Assembly: GCA_018894105.1 (NCBI GenBank)
Contig: CM032127.1
Location: 5,797,001 to 5,861,000, forward strand
Source: Jacaranda mimosifolia
Taxonomy: Eukaryota; Streptophyta; Magnoliopsida; Lamiales; Bignoniaceae
DNA length: 64,000 nt
Direction: 5' to 3'
Both the position numbers and the translations under genes were made by a program. Below the pieces are notes generated by a model. That model had not been told where the DNA came from. It ran no database searches and saw only the letters and a list, made by a program, of their open reading frames with translations. Of the stretch, positions 46,572-58,100 are shown piece by piece. Position 1 is the stretch's first letter; every line of letters starts with the position of its first letter.

Positions 46572-46983
46572 TGTTGAAACCCAGGAGGATCTATTGCGGA
46601 AACAATGAAATAATAGCAAAGTAATTCAATGTAAACTGACAACAAGATTTAACGGGGTTCGGCGATGTGCCTAATCCACCCGACGAAGAAAAGGAATTTT
46701 ATTGATCTCAAATCAAAGTGCAAGTACAAACTTGAATCCCACAAATCTCACGAAAACACCTAACACCCTCCTTCTAAACTCCGTCTTGAGAGAATTACTC
46801 AAAAGCAGTAAAGAAGCCCTTGTGTTATGTTCGTGATCTTTTCTTTGAAAGAAACAACTAATATTTATAGTCAAAAAGACTACTTTACCTAGGACTAGAA
46901 AACCCAATAAAAGAAGGAGTCCTAATTCTAGTCAAACTTGATCTCCTTGTCAAACTTACCTCAATTTCAAGGCAAAATCAACA
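46572..46983 (-). repeat. 5' LTR of the complete Copia element
   Basis: 412 bp, TGTTGATTTTGCC to GGGTTTCAACA on the minus strand. Confidence 0.93.
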
Positions 46984-46988
46984 CTGTA
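46984..46988. repeat. Target-site duplication, right copy
   Basis: CTGTA, matching 42112-42116. Confidence 0.9.
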
Positions 46989-47657
46989 GAAAATTATTGG
47001 CCGGTAGAAGTCCAAATTATTACATAGATAAGTGTTTTATTGGAAATAAATTAACGTTGTTGATCCTTCTTTTTGAAATTATTCTTTCCTTTCTTGTTCT
47101 ACAGTGGCTGCTTCTTGTTTTTACAACATATGATGTCAATCTTTCTCTTCTTAATTATAATCTTGATATTTGAATTTTCAAATGTTAATGTTATTATGTC
47201 ATGTAATACTCTATTATTTAATATTATATTAAAAACAATCAAAATTCACTGACAACTCTATAATTTTGCACCATGTCATTTGACATGATCCGTAATTCAT
47301 CGATTCAAATGTTTGGTACGTCAGACACATGCATGCAGCATGTATAGAATTAATAGTGGTCTCAATTTTACTTTTTGATTATTCAAAATGAAATAAATGG
47401 AAATGTGTGTCTTAAGTTGAATTTCTTCTATCTACCACCAAAAGGAGTCAATGTTCTAAGAGTAAGTGTACTGAAAATTCCTTGTTAATTTGATATGTGG
47501 ATGGAATTCCCATCATGACACTAGTACAAGTGTGACTCTTTGGGATCCCTCTTGCCTACGCTAAGTTCAAAAAATTAGCAATTACAATTTATTTTGAACG
47601 TAATAATGATTACATAATATTTAAATTTTTATTATTGACAATTAAAATGTGTATGAG
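46989..47657. other. Spacer, no feature recognised
   Basis: AT-rich, without a gene-like ORF or clear repeat. Confidence 0.4.
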
Positions 47658-48225
47658 TATTAAGCTTATAAAATCCTCTTAAAATATCTTATAAAATCGA
47701 TATTTGAGAGTTATAAGGTATCATAAAGTGTTTGGTAAATTTTTTTGAAAATTTTCAGAGTCCTAAAATAAGATGTTCGGTTCCTATATGCATTTTTTTT
47801 TAGAAAAATAAGGAATTCTTAACTTATTTTTAGAATCTTAATAAAATTCCTTTAACTTTAGTTGTATAAAATTACAACATTATTATTATTAAGCCTTAAG
47901 AAATTACTTTACCTAAAATAAGATGTTGTACAGCAGACAAGGTATGATATGTTCATGTTGTTAAAGGAGATTTTTCAAGCTAGGATTATGGAGAGGTCAT
48001 GTGTCCTCGATCAACTACGGTCTTAGGATAATTAGACTTGTTGAGACACTCTTCAACTTGGGTGTAGTGATGGACAATGATCTCTATGGGAATATTGATC
48101 GTTACATCCTCGCCGAGCTTATTTGACCAAAGTGTTGGTCTAGGTGAACATTTTACGCGCTCCAAAAATATCTTACGAGATATAGAAACTTATAAGATTT
48201 TTGAATAAGTTTAACCATGCACTCT
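47658..48225. repeat. 'CTTATAAGAT'-type element, copy 2, with internal gag fragment
   Basis: The left end (AAGCTTATAAAATCCTC, ATATCTTATAAAATCG) and right end (ATATCTTACGAGATAT, ACTTATAAGATTTTTGAATAAG) are imperfect inverted counterparts. The middle contains a Copia gag remnant (47940-48125). It is probably a non-autonomous DNA transposon. Ends are approximate. Confidence 0.45.
47940..48125 (+). pseudogene. Copia gag fragment
   Basis: Two adjacent frames on the plus strand read 'YDMFMLLKEIFQARIMERS' and then 'LRIIRLVETLFNLGVVMDND'. These match the well-known plant Copia Gag pattern (a helix with xLKExF, then KMIxxxExLxxLGxxMD). It has no LTR, primer site or pol next to it, so it is a stray piece. 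Assigned by pattern only. Confidence 0.45.
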
Positions 48226-48888
48226 CTTAGTATTGCTGACATGTCTGTAATTGGCAATTCAATCGCAACATAGAAAGGGCCAAAAACTCATTTACATAAA
48301 ATTTACTGCTACTATACATGCGTTGCTCTCTATAATAAATAATTAATATAATTTTTGTATGCAATTCTTGTGCTGGTAATTTTTAATAGTAACAACTTAC
48401 ACACAATTTTTATCAATATAGAAAAAAAATACTATTGTAATAAAATAAATTTTTTTGTTGCTAAATATATAATTAATATTTTGTATATTCTTTTGTCAAG
48501 GGAATTCAACTAAACATGAGGATGGTTGATTTTAATTTTCAAAGTCATGTGCCCGTAATTGTCGACCATTTTTCCCTTCAAGAATTGATGGCTGGAATAA
48601 ACAAAATTGCATTCAAGCATGGCTTGCAAAGTAGAAAATTATTACACTATCGTCACTGTCTCGAGCAACTACAGTAGTCAATGACCTGTCATGATCGAGG
48701 TTTTGAGGTATTTTTAATATATTTTTCGTTAGAATAATTGAATAAATAAAACGGAATTTTACAAAAAAATCTTCCAATTATTTACAATAAATACTCCTTT
48801 CTGTAGTTCCAAAAGCACTTATTTCCGTCTGTAATTGCACCACATGGAATTTACGGAAATATACATAAGTGCTTTTTATTTATGGTAC
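48226..48888. other. Spacer, no feature recognised
   Basis: AT-rich; no gene. Confidence 0.4.
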
Positions 48889-50457
48889 AATTGTAATTTT
48901 CCTTCTGGAACTTAGCTCGATTTGGTTTTTCGTCCTATAAGTTGCAAAATTTCAGTTTAATCCTATAAGTATAAAAAAATTGTCACTTTTAGCCTTTTTT
49001 TCGCCGGAGCTGGCGAAAGTCTCCGAACAAGCTGACATGGCTTGCCGGTCGCATGTCCATTTGGAGTTTTTGCCTTGTTGGTAGCTGACGTGGTTTGATG
49101 AATTGGAAAAAAAAAAAAATTAAAAATTACAATTTTAGTCCTGTAACTTTATTCATTTTGGATTTTGGTCCTATAAGTTGGAAAATTTTAATGTAGTCCT
49201 ATAAATATAAAAAAATTGTCACTTTTAGTCTTTTTTTCGCCAGAGCTAGCGAAAGTCGTCGAAAAAGCTGGCATGGCTTGCCGGTCACGTGCCCATTTGG
49301 AGTTTTTGCCTTGTTGGTAGCTGACGTGGCTTGATGAATTGGAAAAAAAAAAAAAAAAATTAAAAATTGCAATTTTAGCCCTGTAATTTTATTCATTTTG
49401 GATTTTGGTCCTATAAGTTGCAAAATTTCAATTTAGTCCTATAAATATAAAAAAATTATCACTTTTAGTCCTTTTTCGCTGGAGCCGATGAAAGTTGGCG
49501 AAAAAGCTGACGTGACTCGCCAGGCGCATGCCCATTTGATGTTTTTGCCTTATTAGCAGCTGACGTGGCTTGATTAATTGAAAAAAAGATAAAAAAAATG
49601 CCAACTATGGATCTGACCATGACTGCCTGGCCAAATCTGGCCAGGTGGCGGCCATGGTGGTTGGCTCGGGGGGGGGGGGGGAGGGATCGAGAAATGTACC
49701 ATTTTTTCCCTTTAATTTTCATTTTTAATTTAAAAATTGCAATTAAATTATTTTCACCATTTGATTTTTGTTTTTTAATTAGTAAATAATTATAAATTAT
49801 ATATGAATATATATTTATATAAATATATGTGTCTATATATGTATATATTTTTAAATTCAAAGTTGTGCCAACTAAGCGAGTTAAAAGAATATTGTTAATA
49901 TGGTAGATTGATTTTTTGTTTTTTGTTTTTTAATTAGTAAATAATTATAAATTATATATAAATATATGTGTATATATGATATATATGATATATGATATAT
50001 ATCATAAATATATATTGTATATATACATATATTTTATTATATATCTAGTTGGCTTTTTTTATTTTTTTTTCCAATTAATCAAAGCCACATTAGCTTTTCG
50101 AGTGAGCCGGTGAAAAAAAGACTAAAAGTGACAATTTATTGATGCTTATAGGACTAAATTGAAATTTTGTAACTTATAGGACCAAAATCCAAAATGGGTA
50201 AAGTCACAGGTTGAAAATTGCAATTTTTATTTTTTTTCCAATTCATCAAGCCACGTTAGCTGCCAACAAGGCAAAAACTTCAAATGGGCACGTGCTCGGC
50301 GAGCCACATCAGCTTTTCCGGTGACTTTCACTGGCTCTGGCGAAAAAATGACTAAAAGTGACAATTTTTTTTATACTTGTAGGACTAAATTGAAATTTGG
50401 CAACTTATAGGACGAAAAATCGAATCGAGCAAACTTGCAGGATGAAAATTGTAATTT
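48889..50457. mobile_element. Foldback-type element with tandemly repeated arms
   Basis: The left arm is three direct copies of a roughly 240-bp unit: the GTCCTATAA word recurs at about 48932, 49168 and 49408, with CACTTTTAG and a TGGCTTGCCGGTC-like stretch in each full unit. The right arm (about 50050-50457) is two inverted copies of the same unit. The middle (49600-50050) has a short GC-rich part with a G14 run, then AT repeats with TATATA words. Long arms made of tandem subrepeats are the hallmark of foldback elements. No transposase is present. The outer ends are approximate. Confidence 0.7.
49668..49681 (+). repeat. Homopolymer run of 14 G
   Basis: G14 followed by AGGG, in the centre of the foldback element; prone to sequencing error and capable of G-quadruplex formation. 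Confidence 0.9.
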
Positions 50458-50514
50458 TGCATTTTATTTATCCTTACTAGTATTACTATTATTATAGAGA
50501 GAAATTGAACTACT

Positions 50515-50645
50515 TAGAGGAAGCTTGAATAATTTTATCTAAAATATCTTATAAGATATATTTGAAATTTATAAAATACTAAATTTTATTTTAAAACTAA
50601 GCTCTGAAATATTTAAGTAAAATCAAATTTTAAAATCAGCTCATA
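50515..50645. repeat. 'CTTATAAGAT'-type MITE remnant, copy 3
   Basis: Contains AAATATCTTATAAGATATATTTG and related words shared with 41455-41820 and 47658-48225. Fragmentary. Confidence 0.3.
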
Positions 50646-50672
50646 TAATGTTAATAATGACAATTTAAGAAT

Positions 50673-50952
50673 TAACATGGCAATACCCAATAACGGAAGC
50701 GTTAATATGATGTGCATGGTTGTCAATTTGTCCCTTTAGAATTTGGCGAGCTTTAGAGTTTGGCGAGCTAACACATTATCTCGTCAGTACTATAGCTAAA
50801 ACTAAAATGTGCCCATTTTTTAACATGGCAATACTCAATAACGTAAGTGTCAATATGATGTGCATGGTTGTCAATTTGTCCCTTTAGAATTTGACGAGCT
50901 AACACATTTATCTCGTCAGTACTATAGCTAAAACTAAAATGTGCCCATTTTT
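50673..50952. repeat. Tandem duplication of about 140 bp
   Basis: Copy 1 (50673-50820) and copy 2 (50821-50952) are near-identical, both starting TAACATGGCAATAC and ending GTGCCCATTTTT. Copy 1 has an extra 17-bp or so internal duplication around TTTGGCGAGCT. It has no known function. Confidence 0.9.
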
Positions 50953-51662
50953 TCAAGGAAAATTAAGTACTGAATACTAATTGACTCTGATATTTTGTTT
51001 AAACAACAAAGATATTACTTAAAGTAGGAATGTGATTGATGTAATTTTACCCAAAAGTCAATCCGATAATAAGCAACAAAGAAATCATTGTCCTTATTTT
51101 CTGTCCCTACCGCAATAAATATCTACTCCCCAACTTGAAGTTTCCTTCACAAAATTCAAGAATGACTGTGCGTCTACTGTTACTTAACCAAAATTCCACT
51201 TGCACGTGCTAGGAAATATCTGAACGAAGAGTACGTTTGAAAAGCGAAAAAAAAGGTGTTAAGAGGCCTTCGATTCTTGTAATTCTTTTTTCTTTGATTC
51301 TTTTTACTTGTAGGACTTAGTAAAATCTTATATTATGCTTGATTCATCAACTCACTATGTTATGCTGATGATATAATAATTATAGTCACAATTAGTAGTC
51401 TTTATAATTATTTTTTTCTTTTGTTTCATTAAAACACCTATATGTATGATTCATTCATATATGAATTCCAAACCTTTTAAATAGAAGTGTGAGGACAGTA
51501 CCACTTGAATATAGATTACAAAAGAATGTTGATAACTGAAGGTGTTACGAATTATCAACACCAGTCTCATTGATAGAATCATCAGTTATATTTTATATAA
51601 TTGAAAATTTTATTTTGTTACAATAATAATTATATAAAATTAATATTGTCGTTATATATATG
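50953..51662. other. Spacer, no feature recognised
   Basis: No gene-like ORF or repeat seen. Confidence 0.4.
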
Positions 51663-51667
51663 TCTGT
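51663..51667. repeat. Target-site duplication, left copy
   Basis: TCTGT, identical to 54953-54957. Confidence 0.85.
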
Positions 51668-52026
51668 TGTTGATTTTGCCTTTAAATTTAAGCTTCAAAT
51701 AACAAGAAGCGGAAGTGTGGTGGCTCACAGCCCGCAGGCCCATGGCTCGTTTGGCTATTTTGTTTGGGTATTTGAACTATGATTTCTTCATGATTGAGGA
51801 GAGGGAACTTTAGAAAAATGAGTTTAGAATGAGGGTTTGGGTATTCTCGTGAGATTTGTGGGACTTAAATTGTACTTGACTCTTTGATTTGGAATCAACA
51901 AAATTCATATCTTTGTTGGGTGAATTAGGCACATCGCCAAATCACGTTAAATCTAGTTGTTACTTCATTGAATTATTTTGCCTTTTATTTCTCAATTTTA
52001 TTATTTGGTCTTTGTAGGTTACAACA
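51668..52026 (+). repeat. 5' LTR of the deleted Copia
   Basis: TGTTGATTTTGCC to GGTTACAACA. Confidence 0.85.
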
Positions 52027-52042
52027 AATTGGTATCAGAGCC
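52027..52042 (+). other. Primer-binding site, initiator-Met tRNA type
   Basis: AATTGGTATCAGAGCC contains an unaltered TGGTATCAGAGC directly after the LTR. Confidence 0.9.
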
Positions 52043-52054
52043 AGGTTTGATCAG

Positions 52055-54480
52055 ATGTTAACCATGAAGTGCGAGGTAGAGAAATTCAATGGGAAGAATG
52101 GTTTTGAGCTGTGGAAGATGAAGGTGCACGCCCTCCTGTGTCAACAAGGTTTACAGAGAGCATTAAAGGGCAGAAATTTCTTGCCACAGATGCTATCAGA
52201 TGAAGAAAAGGATGAATTTATAGCGAAGACTTACGATACTCCCGTGTTATCGCTGATAGATAATGTACTGAGAGAGGTCGCCATAGAAAATACACCAGTG
52301 GGATTATGGTCAAACCTGGAGAGTCTCTATACGATGAAGTCCCTTACAAATCAGGTGTATTTAAAATCGTCATTACATACATTGAGGATGAAGGAAGGTA
52401 CATCTATTACTCAGTATATTGATTATTCAATAAGGTGATTATGGATTTCACTAATATAGATGTACAAATTGAGGATGAAGATCAAGCTCTAATTCACTTG
52501 TGTTCTCTACCTAAATCTTTTGAGCACTTGGTTACTACTTTGTTGTATAGGAGAGATACGATTTCAATAGAGGATGTGAAGGCCCCATTAAATTCTAATG
52601 AATTGAGAAAGCATGTGTTAGGCAGTAATATAGTGAAAGTGGGGAAGAATTGGTTGTGAAGAAGAGACTGAGAGAAAGGGGAAGAAGTAGATGCTGATAT
52701 AAGCCCCGAAGCAAGCTTAGAACAAATGATAAATGTTTTATGTATAGCGGAAAGGGCCACTGAAAATCAAATTATCTAGAACGTGGAAAAGCGAATGATT
52801 CAGGTGAATCTTCTAATTAGAAACGGGATAATGTAACTAGAATTGTTGAGGTTGATTCTGATGGTGTGATTGTTCTCAACATAACTAAAAGTCTTCTAAG
52901 TGATTTTGGATACTGGCTATTTTTACCACATGTGCCTATGAGAGGATTGGTTTATCACTTATCAGAAATACATAGTGGTAAAGTGCTCATAGGAAACGTT
53001 GTTTAGGAATTGGCACAGTGAGTATCAGGATTCACGGTGGTATTGTGAGTACCTTAACAGATGTGTATCATGTTCCTAATCTGAAGAAAAATCTAATTTC
53101 ATTGGGTACTCTGGATAAGAATAGCTGTGAGTAAAGAGCTCGAGATAGAGTTCTGCGGGTTTCCAAGAGTGCTCTACTAATCATGAAAGGGGACAAGTGG
53201 AATGGTCTTTATATATTGCAGGGTAGTATAGTTTCTGGTACTGCAACAATTTCTTCATCAATCAATGATACTATGAGATTGTGGCATATGCGCTTTGGGC
53301 ATATGAATGAGAGGGGGATGTCAGGATTAAGCAAATGAGGTTTGCTTTGTGGAGAGAAGACTGGGGAACTAGATTTTTGTGAGCAATATGTTTTTGGCAA
53401 GCAGCATAGGGTAAAGTTCAACATTGCAGTTCACATGATCAAGGGCACCTTGGATTATATTCACTTAGATCTTTGGGGGGGCCTTCTCAAGTTCCCTCAA
53501 AGGGTGGTGCCAGGTATATGCTGACATTCATTGATGACTTCTCACGGAGAGTATAGGTGTACATGTTGAAGCATAAGGATGAAGTGTTTGTCAACTTCAA
53601 GCAATGGAAGACTTTGATCGAGAAACAGACAGGAAAGGGGATTAAATGCTTGAGGATTGACAATGGATTGGAGTTCTACGACAAGAAATTTCAGGAATTA
53701 TGCGATAAGTAATGAATTGTGAGGCATTGCAAAGTTGTACATACACCACAGCAGAATGGAGTTACAGAACAAATGAACATGACTATTTTAGAGAGAGCTA
53801 GATGCATGCTCTTTAACACCGGATTGCCCAAGAATTTTTGGGCAGAAGCAATTAATACTACTTGCTATTTCATGAATAGGTCACCATCAACTTCTTTGGA
53901 CTGTAAGACACTAATGAAAATTTGGTTTAGGTCTCCCACTGATTACTCAAATCTGAGAGTATTTTGGTGTCCAGCTTATGCTCATTCCCACGATGGGAAG
54001 CTTAAGCCGATGGCTAAGATGTGCATATTCCTAGGCTATACAAATGGAGTCAAGGGTTACTGTTTGTGGTGTAATTATGACAAGGGCTCCAAGGTGATTA
54101 TCAGCAGGAATATGACATTCGATGAGTCTGCTATGATGAAAAAGGTAGAGTAGGGTGAAAGTAGTCAAGAGGATGTTAAGGAGAAGGTGAAGTTTGAGAT
54201 TGGCGATCCACAAGTTTCAAAAGGAAAACATAAGTTGGTAGTTGAAGTTGGCAAGAGCTCATTATCACCGAATTAGCAGTAGAAGACCTATTCACTACAG
54301 AACTATTGTTTAGCTTGCGATAGAGAGATGAGGCAAATCAAACCACCATAGTGGTTTACATATTCAGATCTAGTTGCTTATGCTTTGAGCTCGGTCGAGA
54401 AGCTTGTGGCAAACAAAGATAAGTTGTGGAAGATCAATCTAGGAATCAAATTTAAGCGTTGCTTAAATTTATTTAACATT
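52055..54480 (+). pseudogene. gag-pol: Copia gag-pol remnant lacking RT
   Basis: Gag begins MLTMKCEVEKFNGKNGF at about 52055 and runs to '[13 protein letters not shown]', then continues after a frameshift ('[20 protein letters not shown]', 52435-52659). The zinc knuckle and protease are decayed. The integrase zinc part ('CGEKTGELDFCEQYVFGKQH', 53342) and core ('IHLDLWGG', 'PQQNGVTEQMNMTILERA') follow, then 'YAHSHDGKLKPMAKMCIFLGY'. At about 54400, 'SDLVAYALSS' is followed after only about 15 codons by 'GIKFKRCLNLFNIYKL', which in the complete relative is the very end of RNase H. The intervening RT and RNase H are therefore deleted. Several stops are also present. Confidence 0.85.
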
Positions 54481-54557
54481 TACAAACTCATATGATGACC
54501 ATTTTGGGGGTAGGGACAAAGGTGATGGATGGAGAATTTGAAGTCAAGGTGGAGAAT

Positions 54558-54952
54558 TATTGATTTTGCCTTGAAATTTAGGCTTCAAATGACGAGAAGC
54601 GGAAGCATGGGGGGCCCATAACCCGTAGGCCCATAGCCCATTTGGCTAGTTTGTTTGGGTATTTAAACCCCGATTTCTTCTTGGTTGAGGAGAGGGAACC
54701 TTAGGAAATTGAGTCTAAACTGCTTTAAAGATATTATCTCATAACAGAGTTTAGAACGAGGGTGTTGGGTATTCTCGTGAGATTTGTGGGACTTAAATTT
54801 TACTTAGCACTTTTATTTGAAATCAATAAAATTCATATATTTGTCGAGTGGATTTGGTATATTGCTAAACCACATTAAATCTAGTTCACTTCATTGAATT
54901 ACTTTGTCTTTTATTTCTCAATTTTACTATTTGGTCTTTATGGGTTACAACA
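54558..54952 (+). repeat. 3' LTR of the deleted Copia
   Basis: Starts TATTGATTTTGCC and ends GGTTACAACA. Longer than the 5' LTR by a segment near 54705-54755. Confidence 0.85.
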
Positions 54953-54957
54953 TCTGT
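54953..54957. repeat. Target-site duplication, right copy
   Basis: TCTGT, matching 51663-51667. Confidence 0.85.
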
Positions 54958-55009
54958 GTTACTAAAACATCCATAAGTTCTTAAAATACTAGTTCGCAAT
55001 ATTAAACTT

Positions 55010-55133
55010 GTAAAAATCACTACTACTACAAAATAAAATTTTTGATCACTTAATATATATAATTAATGAAAATTTTTGAATCACTAACTACTATTTTCTT
55101 ATCACTATTTTTTTTTTCTTGTAGTGATTTTAC
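55010..55133. repeat. Small MITE, copy 2
   Basis: From TTGTAAAAATCACTACTAC to TTCTTGTAGTGATTTTA, homologous to 34130-34250. The right terminus (minus strand CACTACAAGAAAA) is a clear CACTA-type end and the left (CACTACTACTACAAAA) is a degenerate partner. Confidence 0.6.
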
Positions 55134-55188
55134 GTTTCTCAATTCTATGGTGTCATTGTCATAATAAATATATTCAACAAATCATTAC

Positions 55189-58100
55189 TGTAACATTCTG
55201 GAATTTGAATTTCAGGATAGAATTAAAATAAGATAAATATAAGTCTTAAATTTGACGAAATACTTGTTAAATTACAGAATTAAATCATAATCAAATCAGT
55301 AATTGGATCAATAAGGCCCGGACATAAATATTAAAAGTCAAAGGACTAAATATTAATTAAATTTGGGACTCAATTACAAAGAATAAAAAATATTAAGGGT
55401 CCATGTGAACAAGTTAAAAGTTGAAGGACCTCAAAATATTTAAATTTGGACCCAATTGCCCAAAAATAGAAATGTTAGGGGTCATTGTGAAAGAAATAAG
55501 AGTTGGAGAACTTAATTGAAACCTATGGACCAAACTGAAGGCGATGAAAATCTTCAATGGGCAAATTTGAAGTCGATTAAAACCTTGGGGTTTCAATTGA
55601 AAAACCTAGAAAAATACATTATATAAATAAAATTGAGGATGAAACTTTATTTAATTTACAAAATATACCCCAAATCCACCCCAACCATGAACAGCCGGAA
55701 ATAGGTTGTGAAACCAAACACTAACACTGGGGATAGCTTCCTCAAGCTGAAAGGAACTGAACCATACCAAAAAACACCAAAAACCATCAAACTTATGGCT
55801 GAAAAAGCTCGCACGATGGTGGAAAAAATTTGAGGTGGCAGGTTTTGCAATTCTGGCGATGGAAACTCGAAATTGTATGTAGGGAATTGATGGGTTCATT
55901 GAAAGGAGTATTTTGATGGCAAAAATTCTCAAGTTGGTCGGCTGGTGTTGGAGTAATTAGATGACAGAAGGTGCAGCAGCACTAAGGCTCGCACGTTTGC
56001 TTTTTGAGCAATTAGCTAGCCAAATGGCGAACAATCAAAAAATTGATTGGGGCATTTTGTTCCTGGTGTTGAGACGCACTAATTGGTAGTGATAGTTGCC
56101 ATCTCTAGCGGTGGCGACGGTGGATTTATGGCGGAATAGCTGATTTTCAATCCTGGACTTCCCTGGACAAAAGTTAAGCTGTGAATTTGACTTCTACTTG
56201 TTGGATTTAGGTAAATCTTGTACCGAGCTTTAATTCGATTTTGATTTCATGATTTAAGTTAACCATTTAATCGAATTAAAGTCAACAAATTATGATTTGG
56301 CACAAGTTAAGTGTTAAGCTTGCAAGTGGTAAACTAGGAATCGAATATAAGATTTGAACTCAATAATTTTAGTAATATTGTTCTAAACTTATATTCTCAA
56401 AACTTGATGATATGACAAGTTATGGAAATGGAGGGATTGAGTTAATCTAAGCATGCCAAAGATAGTACCAAGTTTAGAGTTGTTGATAATAAAGATCTGA
56501 ATGATCGGTCTCAATCAAGTAAAGTTGTGCAATACTAAAAGTATGGTATTTACGAGCTAGGGTTATTCGGGATTAGATATAACGAGACTTGGATTTATGA
56601 AAATGAATGCCTGTTGAATATTGTGACCCAAAATGAAACCTCAACAATGTTGTGAGCTAAAGATAATCGTGTAGTAATCTCCTTATCAACTCCTTAGGTC
56701 AAGAACCCCTACCATTAATGGTATTGGGTACTTAAAGGAGAAATAGAGACTAAAGGAATTATATCAAAATAATCTTGAGTTTGATACAGACACCAACTGT
56801 ATTTATAATTAAGAATTAGAGGATTAATAGGATGGAAACTCTTGTTGTCTTATGATAGTTCTTGGATTGATTAGGAAGTCAGGACTTGAGCGGCAATACA
56901 ACTAAGGATTCTCTGCATTTGCCAGGTGAGTTTGTACTAGATTTCTTTGCTGTGGAAACAACAAATGTATTTGTTGTTATATCCTTGTTGTTTGATCCTA
57001 TATGTGTTGAGATTCAAAAGTTGAGGTTTGTTTGTTCTATGCTATTACTCGACTCTTGTGTTAGATTTGACAATTTGTCTGAGCTACTCTGCTTGCTTGT
57101 AATTTTTTAGTCGTTATTAATCAAGCCTGATGTGAATTCCTATGTTATATATATATGTATATATTAGTAAATGTATCACTATTGTTTGATACTTTCTTTG
57201 TTGGAAATTCTCGTTTACCTGTGCCATATTGATCTTTGATTCCTATGATGCTCTTGACAGCCTATTCGTGCTTTTCTTCCTCTTTGCTCATGAACCATGA
57301 GTCATTATTATTTGAATTCCTTAACTATCTGGAGATGTTAAATCCCAAAACTAAATATCAAGTTTTTGATAATATAAATTGTTTATGAAATTTTACCACA
57401 CATCACCCTTTACATTGTTTGTGACTCATGGTTGATTATGATACATGTTATTTTACCTGAAATTGGCTATTGTGTTGGCAAAACTGAAAATGGATTTTGA
57501 AATGTATTTTCTATTATCGTTGTGATTATTACCCTAGTATACACTGAATATTGATTAATTGATTGTTCATTTATCACGGTGAGTTGATATGTTATTGTAC
57601 TGTTGTTGGACATTTTACTACTATTAGCAGGGCATACTATTATTGTAGAAACACTAACCTATTTATACCCTTAGGGGTGGGCCCTGGGATTGGTATCGAA
57701 AGACGATTGGGAGGAATAGACCAAAGGTGGCTAGTCTCAAGTCGATACCCTATTACTGTTATCCTGTCTCCTAGCCAGTTGGAGGTAATTGTCTTTGAGC
57801 AGGATAAGACATGTAGCTAGCCATGCTAATACCTGTTTATTGTACTAAGTTGATCACTCAGAGACTTAAGACATAATACCTGTTTATTTTACTAGGTTTC
57901 AAAAGTAGAGTGATAAGGTAGAAGAACCACCAACAACAGGTTTTGCAACAGTGTTATTGATATATTATCTATTTATTAATCTATTTTGCAAGTTATATCT
58001 CCTTGCCTATGTAATACCTAGTACATTTGCTATAGCGGCTATTGTTCTCGATTGATTCAGTGTTTGCTGTTTTGCTATCGTTTTGTATTCTTATGATGCT

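Larger units (their letters stand above)
42117..46983 (-). mobile_element. Complete Tnt1-like Ty1/Copia retrotransposon
   Basis: 4867 bp with 412-bp LTRs at 42117-42528 and 46572-46983, a perfect 5-bp target duplication (CTGTA), an initiator-Met-type primer-binding site (minus strand AACTGGTATCGGAGC at 46557-46571), one gag-pol frame (46543 down to 42591) and a polypurine tract (minus strand AAGGTGGAGAATTG) beside the left LTR. By eye the LTRs differ at about seven positions, which indicates a recent insertion. The reading frame has two stops and a one-base frameshift, so it cannot make its own complete polyprotein. Confidence 0.95.
51668..54952 (+). mobile_element. Internally deleted Tnt1-like Copia retrotransposon
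   Basis: A plus-strand element of 3285 bp with LTRs at 51668-52026 (359 bp) and 54558-54952 (395 bp), a TCTGT target duplication, a primer-binding site (AATTGGTATCAGAGCC, 52027-52042) and a polypurine tract (AAGGTGGAGAATTA, before 54558). Gag, decayed protease and integrase are present, but RT and nearly all of RNase H are missing. It is related to 42117-46983 but clearly a different subfamily and older. Confidence 0.88.

Noticed and set aside
55651..55932. 93- and 64-codon minus-strand ORFs
   Set aside because: They lie inside the LARD-like LTR, are broken in the other LTR copy and have no domain.
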